From Thermococcus sp. (lineage in GTDB: Archaea > Methanobacteriota_B > Thermococci > Thermococcales > Thermococcaceae), in NCBI GenBank assembly GCA_021157445.1, contig JAGGWM010000101.1, positions 1 through 7,981 of the forward strand: a DNA stretch of 7,981 nucleotides. Reading direction: 5' to 3'. Shown here piece after piece: positions 1 through 6,568 of this stretch; the stretch's first letter is position 1, and each line of letters opens with the position of its first letter. Below the pieces are notes generated by a model. That model saw nothing but the letters and a program-made list of their open reading frames with translations. It had not been told where the DNA came from and searched no databases. A program made the translations under genes and the position numbers.

Positions 1-175
1 CTCCGAAAGTTTTGTCAATAGCAAACTTTGGCCATGTGGTTAAATACTTTTCGGTTAAATGCCAGAGTTCCCAAATATGTCCTAAAAACCTAAGAAGTTG
101 AGTTTTAGTTTTAACATCTTTATGTACATTAGAAAATCTTTTTAAGGTTGATTATTACAAAAAATTGGTGATATA
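1..175. other. Left-edge intergenic region with no confident gene
   Basis: No start-to-stop gene can be supported here. The right part (about 133-172) carries the purB promoter and ribosome binding site. On the minus strand one frame is open for 50 codons, from just after a TAA at 152-154 to the left edge. It has no ATG, GTG or TTG start. Its translation contains protein-like stretches such as LLRFLGHIWELWHLTEKYL, so it might be a decayed fragment of a gene that continues to the left, but chance cannot be excluded. The plus-strand frames are all broken by stops. Confidence 0.5.
133..172 (+). promoter_or_regulatory. purB promoter and ribosome binding site
   Basis: A purine-rich BRE-like stretch (GAAAA, 132-136) is followed by a T/A-rich TATA-like element (TCTTTTTAAG, 137-146). 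The expected start of transcription, about 25 bases downstream of the TATA centre, is near 165. A strong Shine-Dalgarno sequence, GGTGAT (167-172), lies 3 bases before the ATG at 176. The element positions are read from the sequence; the transcription start is inferred from usual archaeal spacing. Confidence 0.55.
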
Positions 176-1528
176 ATGGCCATTCATCCAATTGATTACA
201 GATATGGTAGTGAAGAGATGAAATGCATTTGGGAAGAAGAGAACAAACTTCAAAAACTTCTTGACGTTGAAGCGGCTTTAGCTAGAGCTCATGCAAAAGT
301 TGGCAACATCCCTCAGGAGAGTGCGAACGTGATTAGCGAAAAGGCAAACATAAAATGGGTAAAAGTTGAAAGGGTCAAGGAAATTGAAGCCGAGATTCAC
401 CACGATATAATGGCTGTTGTAAAGGCTCTAAGCGAGGTCTGTGGAGAACATGGAAAATACGTCCACCTTGGAGCGACTTCCAATGACATAATAGACACCG
501 CCAATGCCCTTCTAATTAGGGAATCCCTAGAGATTGTTTTGAAGGATTTGAGAGAACTCCGTTCAATACTTAAAAACCTCGCAAAGGAGCATAAATACAC
601 AGTGTGCATTGGGAGAACCCATGGCCAGCATGCCGTTCCAACGACTTACGGCATGAAGTTCGCCATCTGGCTGGATGAAATCCAAAGACACATAGAGAGA
701 ATCGAAGAAGCTAAAGAGAGAATTCTCGTCGGCCAGATGAGCGGAGCAGTTGGAACAATGGCATCCTTTGGTGAAAAAGGGCTTGAGATTCAACGTTTGG
801 TAATGGAAGACTTAGGTCTTAAACCTGCGAGAATAAGCAATCAGATAATTCAAAGAGACGTCTACGCAGAGCTCATGGCTATTTTGGCCCTAATAGCCTC
901 AACTCTGGATAAGATAGCCCTTGAAATAAGAAACCTCCAGAGAACCGAGATACTGGAAGTGAGTGAGCCATTTGGAAAGAAGCAGGTCGGCTCTTCGACG
1001 ATGCCGCATAAGAGAAATCCGATAAGGAGTGAAAAGGTCAGCGGGCTTGCGAGAGTCATTTATTCCAATGTTATTCCGGCTCTGCTCAACAATCCATTAT
1101 GGCATGAGAGAGACCTTACTAACTCCTCAGTTGAGCGGGTTATACTCCCAGAGACGTTTGTACTTCTGGACGAAATGCTAAAGAGCATAAAAAAGGTTTT
1201 GTCCGGTTTGGAGTTCTTCCCGGAAAACATAAAGAGAAATCTGTACTTAACAAAGAACCTGATAATGGCCGAGCCACTGATGCTCAAGCTTACGGAGAAG
1301 GGCATGGGAAGACAGGAGGCACATGAACTAGTGAGAAAACTCGCCATGAAAGCCTTTGAGGAGGGAAGGGATTTGTTGGAAGTTGTTAAGGAGAGCGAGG
1401 CTATGGTGTATCTGAGCGAAGATGACCTCAACTCCCTGAAGCCGGAAAACTACATAGGCTTGGCTCCCCAAATAGTGGATAGCATAATAGCTTACATAGA
1501 AGAAGTTGAGAGGCGGGAGAGAACTTAG
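176..1528 (+). CDS. purB: Adenylosuccinate lyase (PurB)
   Basis: This 450-residue cytosolic enzyme acts twice in purine synthesis. It releases fumarate from SAICAR to give AICAR, and from adenylosuccinate to give AMP. It belongs to the fumarase/aspartase superfamily, and the family signature [10 protein letters not shown] is present at residues 273-282, on the mobile loop that carries the catalytic serine. Other conserved blocks are IHHDIMA (74-80), HLGATSND (97-104) and [12 protein letters not shown] (146-157). The last contains His149, the likely equivalent of the catalytic histidine of bacterial enzymes. The family works as a homotetramer with active sites shared between subunits. Length is normal and no frameshift is seen. 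The ATG at 176 is supported by GGTGAT just upstream. The gene stands alone with its own promoter and ends by overlapping the stop of the convergent tiaS gene by 4 bases. Confidence 0.97.
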   Translation: MAIHPIDYRYGSEEMKCIWEEENKLQKLLDVEAALARAHAKVGNIPQESANVISEKANIKWVKVERVKEIEAEIHHDIMAVVKALSEVCGEHGKYVHLGATSNDIIDTANALLIRESLEIVLKDLRELRSILKNLAKEHKYTVCIGRTHGQHAVPTTYGMKFAIWLDEIQRHIERIEEAKERILVGQMSGAVGTMASFGEKGLEIQRLVMEDLGLKPARISNQIIQRDVYAELMAILALIASTLDKIALEIRNLQRTEILEVSEPFGKKQVGSSTMPHKRNPIRSEKVSGLARVIYSNVIPALLNNPLWHERDLTNSSVERVILPETFVLLDEMLKSIKKVLSGLEFFPENIKRNLYLTKNLIMAEPLMLKLTEKGMGRQEAHELVRKLAMKAFEEGRDLLEVVKESEAMVYLSEDDLNSLKPENYIGLAPQIVDSIIAYIEEVERRERT

Positions 1529-2811
1529 CTCCTTTCGAATGCTTCCAAAATTTTTTCTTCCCCCAATGGAAGAACTAACGGTCTGGAGAGATGTTTTCTT
1601 GCATCCGGCGGCACTTCATAAATCTTTTTCTCGATTTCGCGGGGCAGCTTTTTTGGAATCAGGATTTTGGGCATTTTATGTCCACATTTCTTGCACTTCA
1701 AGTAATCCCCTTTGCTCTTCATTGTTCTCCCACATTTTGGGCATTTTGGTTTTTCATAGGTTATTTTCTCGGCAAGCTTTAGCGGATAGAATTTTTCTAA
1801 GTTTAGGGTTAAGATGCCATTGAATTCCTTAACTCCTCCAGCTGCAATGATTTCGTCACCTTCAATTAGCATTCTAACGTATCTCCTGAATCCCTTGGTA
1901 GGCTCGAAGGCCGCAACTCTAATCGTTCCGGTATCATCACTCAGCTCAAAAAACACGTGCCTCCCCTTCTCCCAGTATCCTCTGCTGACTCTTCCCTTTA
2001 CAATGGCACTCTCCAAGGGCTTTAATTCACCAATCTTTCTAAATCTCAAATGCTCATCGGTGTTCTGGTTTGTTTTATAAATCTGGAAGAACTCCACGGG
2101 CTCTTCAATAATGAGATTCTTAAATGCCCATAAAACCCTGTTCTTGTCTATTCCCCTAATGCCAACCAAAACAGGATCTTTTCCATGGGGAGTTATTAAG
2201 ATGCTTCCTTTAAAGGGGTCAAGGTTGTCGTAGGTGAATGGATACGTCAATCTATTGGCCTCAAACACGCTCTCTTTGTTAACTATCCGTTCCTTTCCCC
2301 AAAATTCCTTTTTCCTATATGCCAGGAGTTCGTAGGTGAAGTTCCTCAATGGGTGTCCAATTGCAGCAAGGGCCCCGATTATGCCCCTGCCGAGCTTGAA
2401 TTTATAAATCTCCGCATTCGTCTCTCTTGCAACTTTCTCAGCTTCCTTAATGGCAACATGTTCCCATATCGCTCTATACGTAAATTCTTCCAGCTCTTTT
2501 GGCACTTCTCCCTCCAAAAATGCAACGCCAGGATTTGTGTTCTCATGATTAAAGTCAGATAAAGATTCAACCATCTTCAAAACTAGTTTTTTTATCGCTG
2601 GCACATCGTCTTCTTCAGCTTCAAAGCTCATTGCTACGGCCCCGTTTCCTCTTGTCTTGTATGGAACGTTGGGGTTTAGACGGATGAGTTTTGGCAGGTC
2701 TAAAGGCTCCGCTATCCTGGAGATTTCTCTATACAGCAGAGCACCGAGATAAGTGGTACACATACCATTTGGGGAATCAGTATCGTCAATGCCTATGTGG
2801 AGCTTCATCAT
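1525..2811 (-). CDS. tiaS: tRNA(Ile2) 2-agmatinylcytidine synthetase (TiaS)
   Basis: TiaS uses ATP to attach agmatine to C34 of the CAU anticodon of tRNA-Ile2, making agmatidine so that the tRNA reads AUA as isoleucine. It is the archaeal counterpart of bacterial TilS-lysidine chemistry. The 428-residue length fits the family (about 420). The N-terminal kinase-like domain opens with the diagnostic [17 protein letters not shown] (residues 7-23). A ferredoxin-like region fills the middle. An OB-fold-like segment lies at roughly 268-343 ([13 protein letters not shown] onward). A zinc ribbon follows, with Cys357, Cys360, Cys373 and Cys376 (CPKC...CKKC). Two ATG codons are adjacent at the start (2811 and 2808). 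AAGGG lies only about one base before the first ATG, so the second, giving [11 protein letters not shown], may be the real start. The gene shares a divergent control region with the HTH gene and converges on purB. Confidence 0.96.
   Translation of the reverse strand: MMKLHIGIDDTDSPNGMCTTYLGALLYREISRIAEPLDLPKLIRLNPNVPYKTRGNGAVAMSFEAEEDDVPAIKKLVLKMVESLSDFNHENTNPGVAFLEGEVPKELEEFTYRAIWEHVAIKEAEKVARETNAEIYKFKLGRGIIGALAAIGHPLRNFTYELLAYRKKEFWGKERIVNKESVFEANRLTYPFTYDNLDPFKGSILITPHGKDPVLVGIRGIDKNRVLWAFKNLIIEEPVEFFQIYKTNQNTDEHLRFRKIGELKPLESAIVKGRVSRGYWEKGRHVFFELSDDTGTIRVAAFEPTKGFRRYVRMLIEGDEIIAAGGVKEFNGILTLNLEKFYPLKLAEKITYEKPKCPKCGRTMKSKGDYLKCKKCGHKMPKILIPKKLPREIEKKIYEVPPDARKHLSRPLVLPLGEEKILEAFERS
1551..1559 (+). 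terminator. Possible T-rich terminator for purB
   Basis: A run TTTTTTCTT begins 23 bases after the purB stop codon, inside the 3' part of tiaS on the other strand. Archaeal RNA polymerase ends transcription at T-rich tracts on the non-template strand without needing a hairpin. There is no intergenic space here, so this is the first plausible stop site for purB transcripts. The run is read directly; the function is inferred. Confidence 0.35.
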
Positions 2812-2832
2812 CCCTTAGGATAATGCCGAATG

Positions 2833-2846
2833 GTTAAAAGTTTATC
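2833..2846 (-). promoter_or_regulatory. tiaS promoter (minus strand)
   Basis: Read on the minus strand, GATAAACTTTTAAC looks like a BRE followed by a TATA element. Its centre is about 25 bases before the tiaS start codons, so the transcript should have almost no 5' leader. It shares the ten bases AAACTTTTAA with the plus-strand promoter of the HTH gene. The spacing argument is inference from archaeal promoters in general. Confidence 0.45.
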
Positions 2847-2866
2847 CATCAATGGGAAACTTTTAA
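2834..2866. repeat. Perfect 10-bp inverted repeat spanning the divergent promoters
   Basis: TTAAAAGTTT (2834-2843) and AAACTTTTAA (2857-2866) are exact reverse complements separated by 13 bases. Each arm is the core of one of the two divergent promoters, so the repeat may simply be two identical promoter elements facing apart. It could also bind a dimeric regulator. The spacer holds a smaller near-palindrome, CCATCAATGG (2846-2855), with almost the same centre. Confidence 0.6.
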
Positions 2867-2868
2867 AT
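2854..2868 (+). promoter_or_regulatory. HTH gene promoter (plus strand)
   Basis: GGGAAACTTTTAAAT reads as a BRE plus TATA element. Its TATA centre is near 2864, which puts the expected transcription start near 2888, right at the annotated ATG. No Shine-Dalgarno sequence precedes that ATG, so a leaderless or nearly leaderless message is likely. Confidence 0.5.
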
Positions 2869-2877
2869 TTTTGAGTT

Positions 2878-2891
2878 CCATTTATAAATGG
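2878..2891. promoter_or_regulatory. 14-bp perfect palindrome over the HTH gene start, candidate operator
   Basis: CCATTTATAAATGG is identical to its own reverse complement over all 14 bases. It covers the predicted transcription start and the first ATG (2888-2890) of the HTH gene, and ends just before the alternative in-frame ATG at 2894. A protein bound here would block polymerase at the start site. Autoregulation by the downstream HTH protein is the simplest guess, but nothing in the sequence proves it. Confidence 0.5.
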
Positions 2892-3853
2892 GTATGGCAG
2901 AAAAAGAGAGATTATTGCGAATTGTTGAAAGCATATTCAGGGGAACTGGATTTAAGGTCGCTAGAATGGAGTTTAAAGGATCATGCTTTGACTTAGCGGT
3001 TAGTAGGCTCTTTCTATTGCTCTTTGTGAAGGTACTTCAAAACATTGACTCCCTTACGGAGGAGCAGGCAGAAGATTTGAAGCGTTTAGCCAAGCTTTTC
3101 GAGGCTTCTCCGCTTATCGTGGGATTAAGGTCTAAAAACGAGGAACTTGAAGAGGGAGTGGTATATGAGAGACATGGAATTTACGCTTTGAATCCTCAAA
3201 CTCTCTATGACATCCTTGTGGAAAATGAGCTCCCCGCAATCTTTGCCGAAAGAGGGGGCTTTTACGTTAGGGTTAACGGCGAATATTTGCGAGAGCTTAG
3301 GGAAAGGCATGGTTATAGTATTGGGGAACTTGCAGAGCTTCTCGGGGTTTCTAGGAAGAGCCTCCAGAACTATGAGAGAGAAGAGCAGGCCATGAGCATT
3401 GAGGTTGCCCTGCGGCTTGAAGAGCTGTTTGATGCCCCAGTGGCAAAGCCTATTGATGTCCTTAACGCTAAAGTTGAGGCTAAGATGGAAGTTGAGCCAG
3501 AGACAGAACTCGAAAAGGAAATTTTCAGGCGCTTGGAAGATTTCGGAATGGGTGTTGTTAAAATCAAAAAAGCTCCCTTTGATGCCATCTCAAAGGAGGA
3601 GGGGGTAAAAATTCTAACCGGTATAAGCGAGAGAAAGACCTCATCAACTGTTAAAAGAGCCCAAATGGTAAATGAGGTTAGTAAAATTATCCAGAGTGAT
3701 GGGCTCTTCATTCTCGAAAAGACTAAAACCGAGGTTGTGGGAGAAATTCCTCTCATTCCAAAGGAGAAGCTCAACGAGATCAGGGATGCTGATGAACTCA
3801 TTGAAATGATTGAAGAACTCAAAAAGGAAATAAAGAGAAAGATTTTTAGCTGA
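2888..3853 (+). CDS. Archaeal HTH-type transcriptional regulator, Cro/C1-type
   Basis: This 321-residue DNA-binding protein matches, by overall layout, the conserved archaeal family of putative HTH-type regulators found widely in Euryarchaeota, whose target genes I do not know. A Cro/C1-type helix-turn-helix covers residues about 133-186, with LRELRERHGYSIGELAELLG then VSRKSLQNYER as the recognition part. It is flanked by an N-terminal domain (about 5-115) and a C-terminal domain (about 208-312) of similar pattern. Each has an amphipathic helix, a strand, an Phe-Asp pair (F34-D35; F231-D232), then hydrophobic strands and helices. Both recall a degenerate PD-(D/E)xK nuclease fold, though the catalytic residues are not clearly kept. 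The start is either 2888 or ATG 2894 (MAEKERLLRI); no clear Shine-Dalgarno site decides it. The stop overlaps the convergent HD gene by 8 bases. No membrane segment is present. Confidence 0.88.
   Translation: MGMAEKERLLRIVESIFRGTGFKVARMEFKGSCFDLAVSRLFLLLFVKVLQNIDSLTEEQAEDLKRLAKLFEASPLIVGLRSKNEELEEGVVYERHGIYALNPQTLYDILVENELPAIFAERGGFYVRVNGEYLRELRERHGYSIGELAELLGVSRKSLQNYEREEQAMSIEVALRLEELFDAPVAKPIDVLNAKVEAKMEVEPETELEKEIFRRLEDFGMGVVKIKKAPFDAISKEEGVKILTGISERKTSSTVKRAQMVNEVSKIIQSDGLFILEKTKTEVVGEIPLIPKEKLNEIRDADELIEMIEELKKEIKRKIFS
3821..3843 (-). terminator. Possible T-rich terminator for the HD gene
   Basis: Just past the HD-gene stop, the minus strand is pyrimidine-rich and ends in TTTCCTTTTTG. 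This lies inside the 3' end of the convergent HTH gene. Archaeal termination on such tracts is common, but the run is interrupted, so the call is weak. Confidence 0.25.
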
Positions 3854-5096
3854 AGAAGACTCTTCTCCATACTTCTCTAATTTTGTCAGCGTATTTTGAT
3901 GGCGATGCAACCATGACGGCCCATCTCGGCGTTTGACGCCTCTTGAGGGCGTTTGCAAGGGGTGTAACCTTTGTTAGGGGCTTCACTTCTCCAGTATGCA
4001 TTACCACTCCGATTTCCGTTGATTTTAATCTTGGCTCGGTAAGCATTAGGTCAGCTGTCGAGAATTCTATAATGACTTCTCCTTCTTTCGCTCCTACAGA
4101 ATCTGCTAATTCTCTTTCAAGTTCTTGCCGCTTCTTTATATTCCTATAAACCGCCAGCAGTTCTCTTTTTTCTTCAGTAGTGAGCTCATCTGCTCCCAAT
4201 AGCAGTGCCGCCTTAAACAAGTCGCGGTACTTGATGCGCTTTACGATTTCTCTTGGGTAACCTTCCAAGTCCTCAAGCTCTACAAGAACCCTGCAGTCAG
4301 TCATCTTCCAAAATTCCCAGAGATAGCCATCCTCAAGGGCAAACTCCAAGGCCCTGGTTAGCATCCCTTCTGCTATCTTCACCGTGTGATGGAAGTAGAC
4401 CCTAGAGTACATTAGCGCCCTAGCCACCATCATTCCTTCAACCGCCTCTACTCCCTTCTCATCGACCACAAGTTCATTATTGTAGATTTTTATGACTTTC
4501 AAAAGCCTCTCAAGGTCGATTATTCCATGGGCGACACCGGTGTAGTGGGCATCTCTGATAAGGTAATCAAGCTGATCGACATCGACGTCTCCATGTAGTG
4601 CCTGTCCAAGATACTTTTTCTCATATTTGCCCAGAATAAGATCTGCAACTTCCTTTGGCCTGTAGCCGTAAAAGTCCAGTATCTCCGGTATGAATTGCCT
4701 CTCCTCTATCTCTCCGTCTATTATGTCGATCTTTCCAAGTATGATGTTTTGGCCGAGATGCATGTGGTCGTATTCTCTAACGTAGTGCTCATATATTTGC
4801 TCGAAGGTGTGCGAAAACGGGCCGTGACCAATGTCGTGAAGCAAAGCAGCTGTCTCCAGAAGAGTTTTTTCCTCTTCGCTGAGACCAAGCTCGGCGGCAA
4901 GCCTTTTTGCAATGTTGTATGTGCCGAGGGAATGCTCAAAGCGAGAATGATTTGCGCCAGGATAAACAAGATACGCAAGCCCCAGCTGCTTTATATTCCT
5001 CAATCTTTGAAACTCTGGAGTTTTTATGAGGTCTAATATGAGTCCGCTTACCTTCATACTCCCATGAATAGGATCGTGAATTATCTTTGGCTTCAT
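3846..5096 (-). CDS. HD-domain phosphohydrolase, SAMHD1/dGTPase-like
   Basis: This 416-residue predicted metal-dependent hydrolase belongs to the HD family that includes SAMHD1 and bacterial dNTP triphosphohydrolases, which cleave dNTPs to nucleoside plus triphosphate. The full metal-binding set is visible: His55 in RFEHSLG, His87-Asp88 in LLHDIGHGPFSH, and Asp174 in VDVDQLDYLIRD. His91 and His96 in the GHGPFSH loop match residues near the SAMHD1 active site. The N-terminal KIIHDPIHG and FQRLRNIKQLG are also typical of the group. No SAM domain or membrane segment is present, so it is probably a soluble oligomer. Actual substrate is unproven; dNTP control is inferred from the family. The ATG is supported by GGTGAG 6 bases upstream on the minus strand. 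It converges on the HTH regulator with an 8-base overlap and has its own promoter, separate from the gene upstream of it. Confidence 0.92.
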   Translation of the reverse strand: MKPKIIHDPIHGSMKVSGLILDLIKTPEFQRLRNIKQLGLAYLVYPGANHSRFEHSLGTYNIAKRLAAELGLSEEEKTLLETAALLHDIGHGPFSHTFEQIYEHYVREYDHMHLGQNIILGKIDIIDGEIEERQFIPEILDFYGYRPKEVADLILGKYEKKYLGQALHGDVDVDQLDYLIRDAHYTGVAHGIIDLERLLKVIKIYNNELVVDEKGVEAVEGMMVARALMYSRVYFHHTVKIAEGMLTRALEFALEDGYLWEFWKMTDCRVLVELEDLEGYPREIVKRIKYRDLFKAALLLGADELTTEEKRELLAVYRNIKKRQELERELADSVGAKEGEVIIEFSTADLMLTEPRLKSTEIGVVMHTGEVKPLTKVTPLANALKRRQTPRWAVMVASPSKYADKIREVWRRVFFS

Positions 5097-5101
5097 GATT
5101 T

Positions 5102-5146
5102 CTCACCCAGAATAGAGTTAAGAGTCTTAAGTTAAATAATTTTGCC
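5102..5146 (-). promoter_or_regulatory. HD gene promoter and ribosome binding site
   Basis: Read on the minus strand, AAAATTATTTAAC (plus 5131-5143) is a BRE/TATA-like element, giving an expected transcription start near 5113. GGGTGAGA (plus 5101-5108) is the Shine-Dalgarno site, about 6 bases before the ATG. The element separates this gene from the upstream adenylate-forming gene, so the two need not form an operon. Confidence 0.5.
5118..5130. repeat. 13-bp palindrome TTAAGAGTCTTAA in the HD promoter
   Basis: Six-base arms TTAAGA and TCTTAA flank one central base. The site lies between the TATA-like element and the expected transcription start of the HD gene, a usual place for an archaeal repressor site. 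Arms of this size can arise by chance in AT-rich DNA, so its role is uncertain. Confidence 0.4.
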
Positions 5147-5149
5147 CCA

Positions 5150-5163
5150 CAAAAAGAGAAAAT
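5150..5163 (-). terminator. T-rich terminator after the PaaK-like gene
   Basis: Directly after the stop codon of the 5169-6446 gene, the minus strand reads ATTTTCTCTTTTTG. Such a T-tract is the usual archaeal termination signal. It sits before the promoter of the HD gene, supporting separate transcription of the two. Confidence 0.45.
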
Positions 5164-5168
5164 GGAGA

Positions 5169-6446
5169 TTAGAGATCTTTCCCGACTATGAATATTCTCT
5201 TGGTCTTCCCAGGTTTTTGAGGTAAGCCTCTTCTAACCTCTTCCGCTGGAACTGCCTCTACAACAAGCTCAGAAGACTTGGCTTCTTCCACTTCATACCT
5301 CACGGGGTTGTTGGCTTCGTATATCAGCTCTCTTATCTCATCTTCTATGCCGGGGGGCTTTTTCCCTACATATCCAACCTTTATTATGGCCTTTGGTTTT
5401 GGATTCTCTGGCGAGAGGGGGTGGTAGATTATCACGAAGTCTACCAAGAAGGGATATCTGTGAACAATGTCCATAACCTGATCTATGTGGAGCTTTGCTC
5501 CTCCAAGGCTTATGACGTCATTTGACCTCAATATATTTAGGACTTTGCCGTCAACGACTCTCGCCAAATCCCAGTTTTTGTAGTTGAAAATGGGAAGTCC
5601 TGTGAGCTCTCCTTCTTTCATAACCTTGGTAACGTAAACATGATAATACTCCTCATATTTGTCTTCCGTTTTCTTTAGGATAAGTAGTGATTCAGGGAAA
5701 TTAAATGGTGCTTCTATTTGGTTCTTTGTGACTATTCTGTATCCAACAAGTCCATCTTCCGACATTCCTAGTACATCTACAATAACAGCATTTGGAAAGT
5801 TATCCAAAATTCCTTTTGCAAGTTCCTTTGTAAGCGGTTCTCCTCCTACAACTAAAGTTTGTATATCTGCTTTGATGTCTTCTGGGAGAACAAAACCAAG
5901 CTTGTACGCGCTGGTCGTTAATGCAAAGAGGGATGTTGGCTTAATCTCACGTAGTTCATGTATTAGCAGGTCTTCTTCCAGTATATACTGAATAGGGATT
6001 TGAACATATCTGAGTTTTGTCCCTAGATATCTAAACGCTCCAAGGACGAAAAATCCAGATGATGATGGTAATTGTGGGAAAAATGATGCTACTACTGCAT
6101 TTTCCATAAGCTCATTAGCCCAAGGTTTCAGCTGTCTACTTCCTCGCTTTATATCATCTGTAGTATAGGGAATTCTTTTTGGTTTCCCTGTTGTCCCGCT
6201 TGTTCTTGAGAGTACGTGGAAAACTTCCATGTTTCTTATGTACGTTGGCCATATCCTCTCTATATCATACAAATCATGGGAGTTAATGAAAATATTGTTG
6301 CTCTCTGATAAAAGCACTTCTGGAGTTAATTCCTCCACGTCTATATTTAAGAACTTCTCTTTCCAGAATTCTGTAGTTTTGTATGCTGTTTCGGCTGTAT
6401 ATCTTAGACTTTCCAAATCTTTTTTTCCAACAATTAAGCTAACCAT
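5169..6446 (-). CDS. Adenylate-forming enzyme, phenylacetate-CoA ligase / F390 synthetase-like
   Basis: This 425-residue member of the ANL (AMP-binding) superfamily has the compact size and layout of PaaK-type ligases. Such enzymes activate a carboxylate with ATP to acyl-AMP and usually pass it to CoA. The N-terminal segment AYKTTEFWKEKF (21-32) matches the family start. The phosphate-binding loop SRTSGTTGKPK is intact at 80-90. GGEPL (201-205) and LGMSEDG (226-232) fill the places of the later core motifs. NWDLARV (291-297) and LRSNDVISLGG (306-316) mark the hinge. A C-terminal lid follows, ending in lysines (411, 414 and 416) where the catalytic lysine is expected. It therefore looks catalytically complete. 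The substrate cannot be read from the sequence. The start has GAGGGAG upstream. It is divergent to a shorter ANL-like gene at 6569. Confidence 0.85.
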   Translation of the reverse strand: MVSLIVGKKDLESLRYTAETAYKTTEFWKEKFLNIDVEELTPEVLLSESNNIFINSHDLYDIERIWPTYIRNMEVFHVLSRTSGTTGKPKRIPYTTDDIKRGSRQLKPWANELMENAVVASFFPQLPSSSGFFVLGAFRYLGTKLRYVQIPIQYILEEDLLIHELREIKPTSLFALTTSAYKLGFVLPEDIKADIQTLVVGGEPLTKELAKGILDNFPNAVIVDVLGMSEDGLVGYRIVTKNQIEAPFNFPESLLILKKTEDKYEEYYHVYVTKVMKEGELTGLPIFNYKNWDLARVVDGKVLNILRSNDVISLGGAKLHIDQVMDIVHRYPFLVDFVIIYHPLSPENPKPKAIIKVGYVGKKPPGIEDEIRELIYEANNPVRYEVEEAKSSELVVEAVPAEEVRRGLPQKPGKTKRIFIVGKDL

Positions 6447-6451
6447 GGGGG

Positions 6452-6496
6452 CTCCCTCAACGTACTAATATAACACTTTGTTGTTATAAAACTTTG
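6452..6496 (-). promoter_or_regulatory. Promoter and ribosome binding site of the PaaK-like gene
   Basis: On the minus strand CAAAGTTTTATAA (plus 6484-6496) is a good BRE/TATA pair. The expected transcription start is near 6464, giving a leader of about 18 bases. GAGGGAG (plus 6452-6458) is a Shine-Dalgarno site 5 bases before the ATG at 6446. Confidence 0.55.
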
Positions 6497-6505
6497 GATT
6501 AAGCG

Positions 6506-6516
6506 GGAAAATTTCC
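6506..6516. repeat. Short inverted repeat GGAAAATTTCC between two promoters
   Basis: Five-base arms GGAAA and TTTCC flank a single base midway between the two divergent promoters at 6484-6496 and 6523-6540. It could be a shared operator. At this length in AT-rich DNA, chance is also plausible. Confidence 0.3.
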
Positions 6517-6522
6517 AAGGTC

Positions 6523-6564
6523 AATAACATTTTTATAATCTTTTGCATATTTTAGTTGGTGGAG
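6523..6564 (+). promoter_or_regulatory. Promoter and ribosome binding site of the 6569 gene
   Basis: AATAACATTTTTATAATC (6523-6540) contains a BRE-like purine stretch and a TATA element. The expected start of transcription is near 6558. A strong Shine-Dalgarno sequence GGTGGAG (6558-6564) lies 4 bases before the GTG at 6569 and 7 before a TTG at 6572. The site may lie at the very 5' end of the message. Confidence 0.5.
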
Positions 6565-6568
6565 CGTA

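Noticed and set aside
1060..1431. 123-residue minus-strand open frame
   Set aside because: Antisense to the certain purB gene, Ser-rich low-complexity translation, no supporting signals.
1506..1823. 105-residue plus-strand open frame
   Set aside because: Antisense to tiaS, across its zinc ribbon and OB-fold region, which are clearly coding on the minus strand.
2770..2813. C/D-box guide RNA starting with GATGATGA on the minus strand
   Set aside because: The GATGATGA is the tandem start codon of tiaS, and the next CTGA is too far for a proper guide spacing; no internal C'/D' pair was seen.
3370..3870. 166-residue open frame on the minus strand
   Set aside because: It lies antisense to the HTH gene, is full of Ser/Ile/Leu runs expected from the reverse of Glu/Lys/Arg-rich codons, and has no ribosome binding site or family motif.
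4695..5036. 113-residue plus-strand open frame
   Set aside because: Antisense to the N-terminal HD motifs of the phosphohydrolase; no start signals and no recognisable domain.
5659..5991. 110-residue plus-strand open frame
   Set aside because: Antisense to the core of the PaaK-like enzyme; Ser-rich shadow translation.
6056..6100. C/D-box-like GATGATGATGG on the plus strand
   Set aside because: Lies inside the PaaK-like coding region (antisense of a Ser-rich stretch) and lacks a matching CTGA box at suitable distance.
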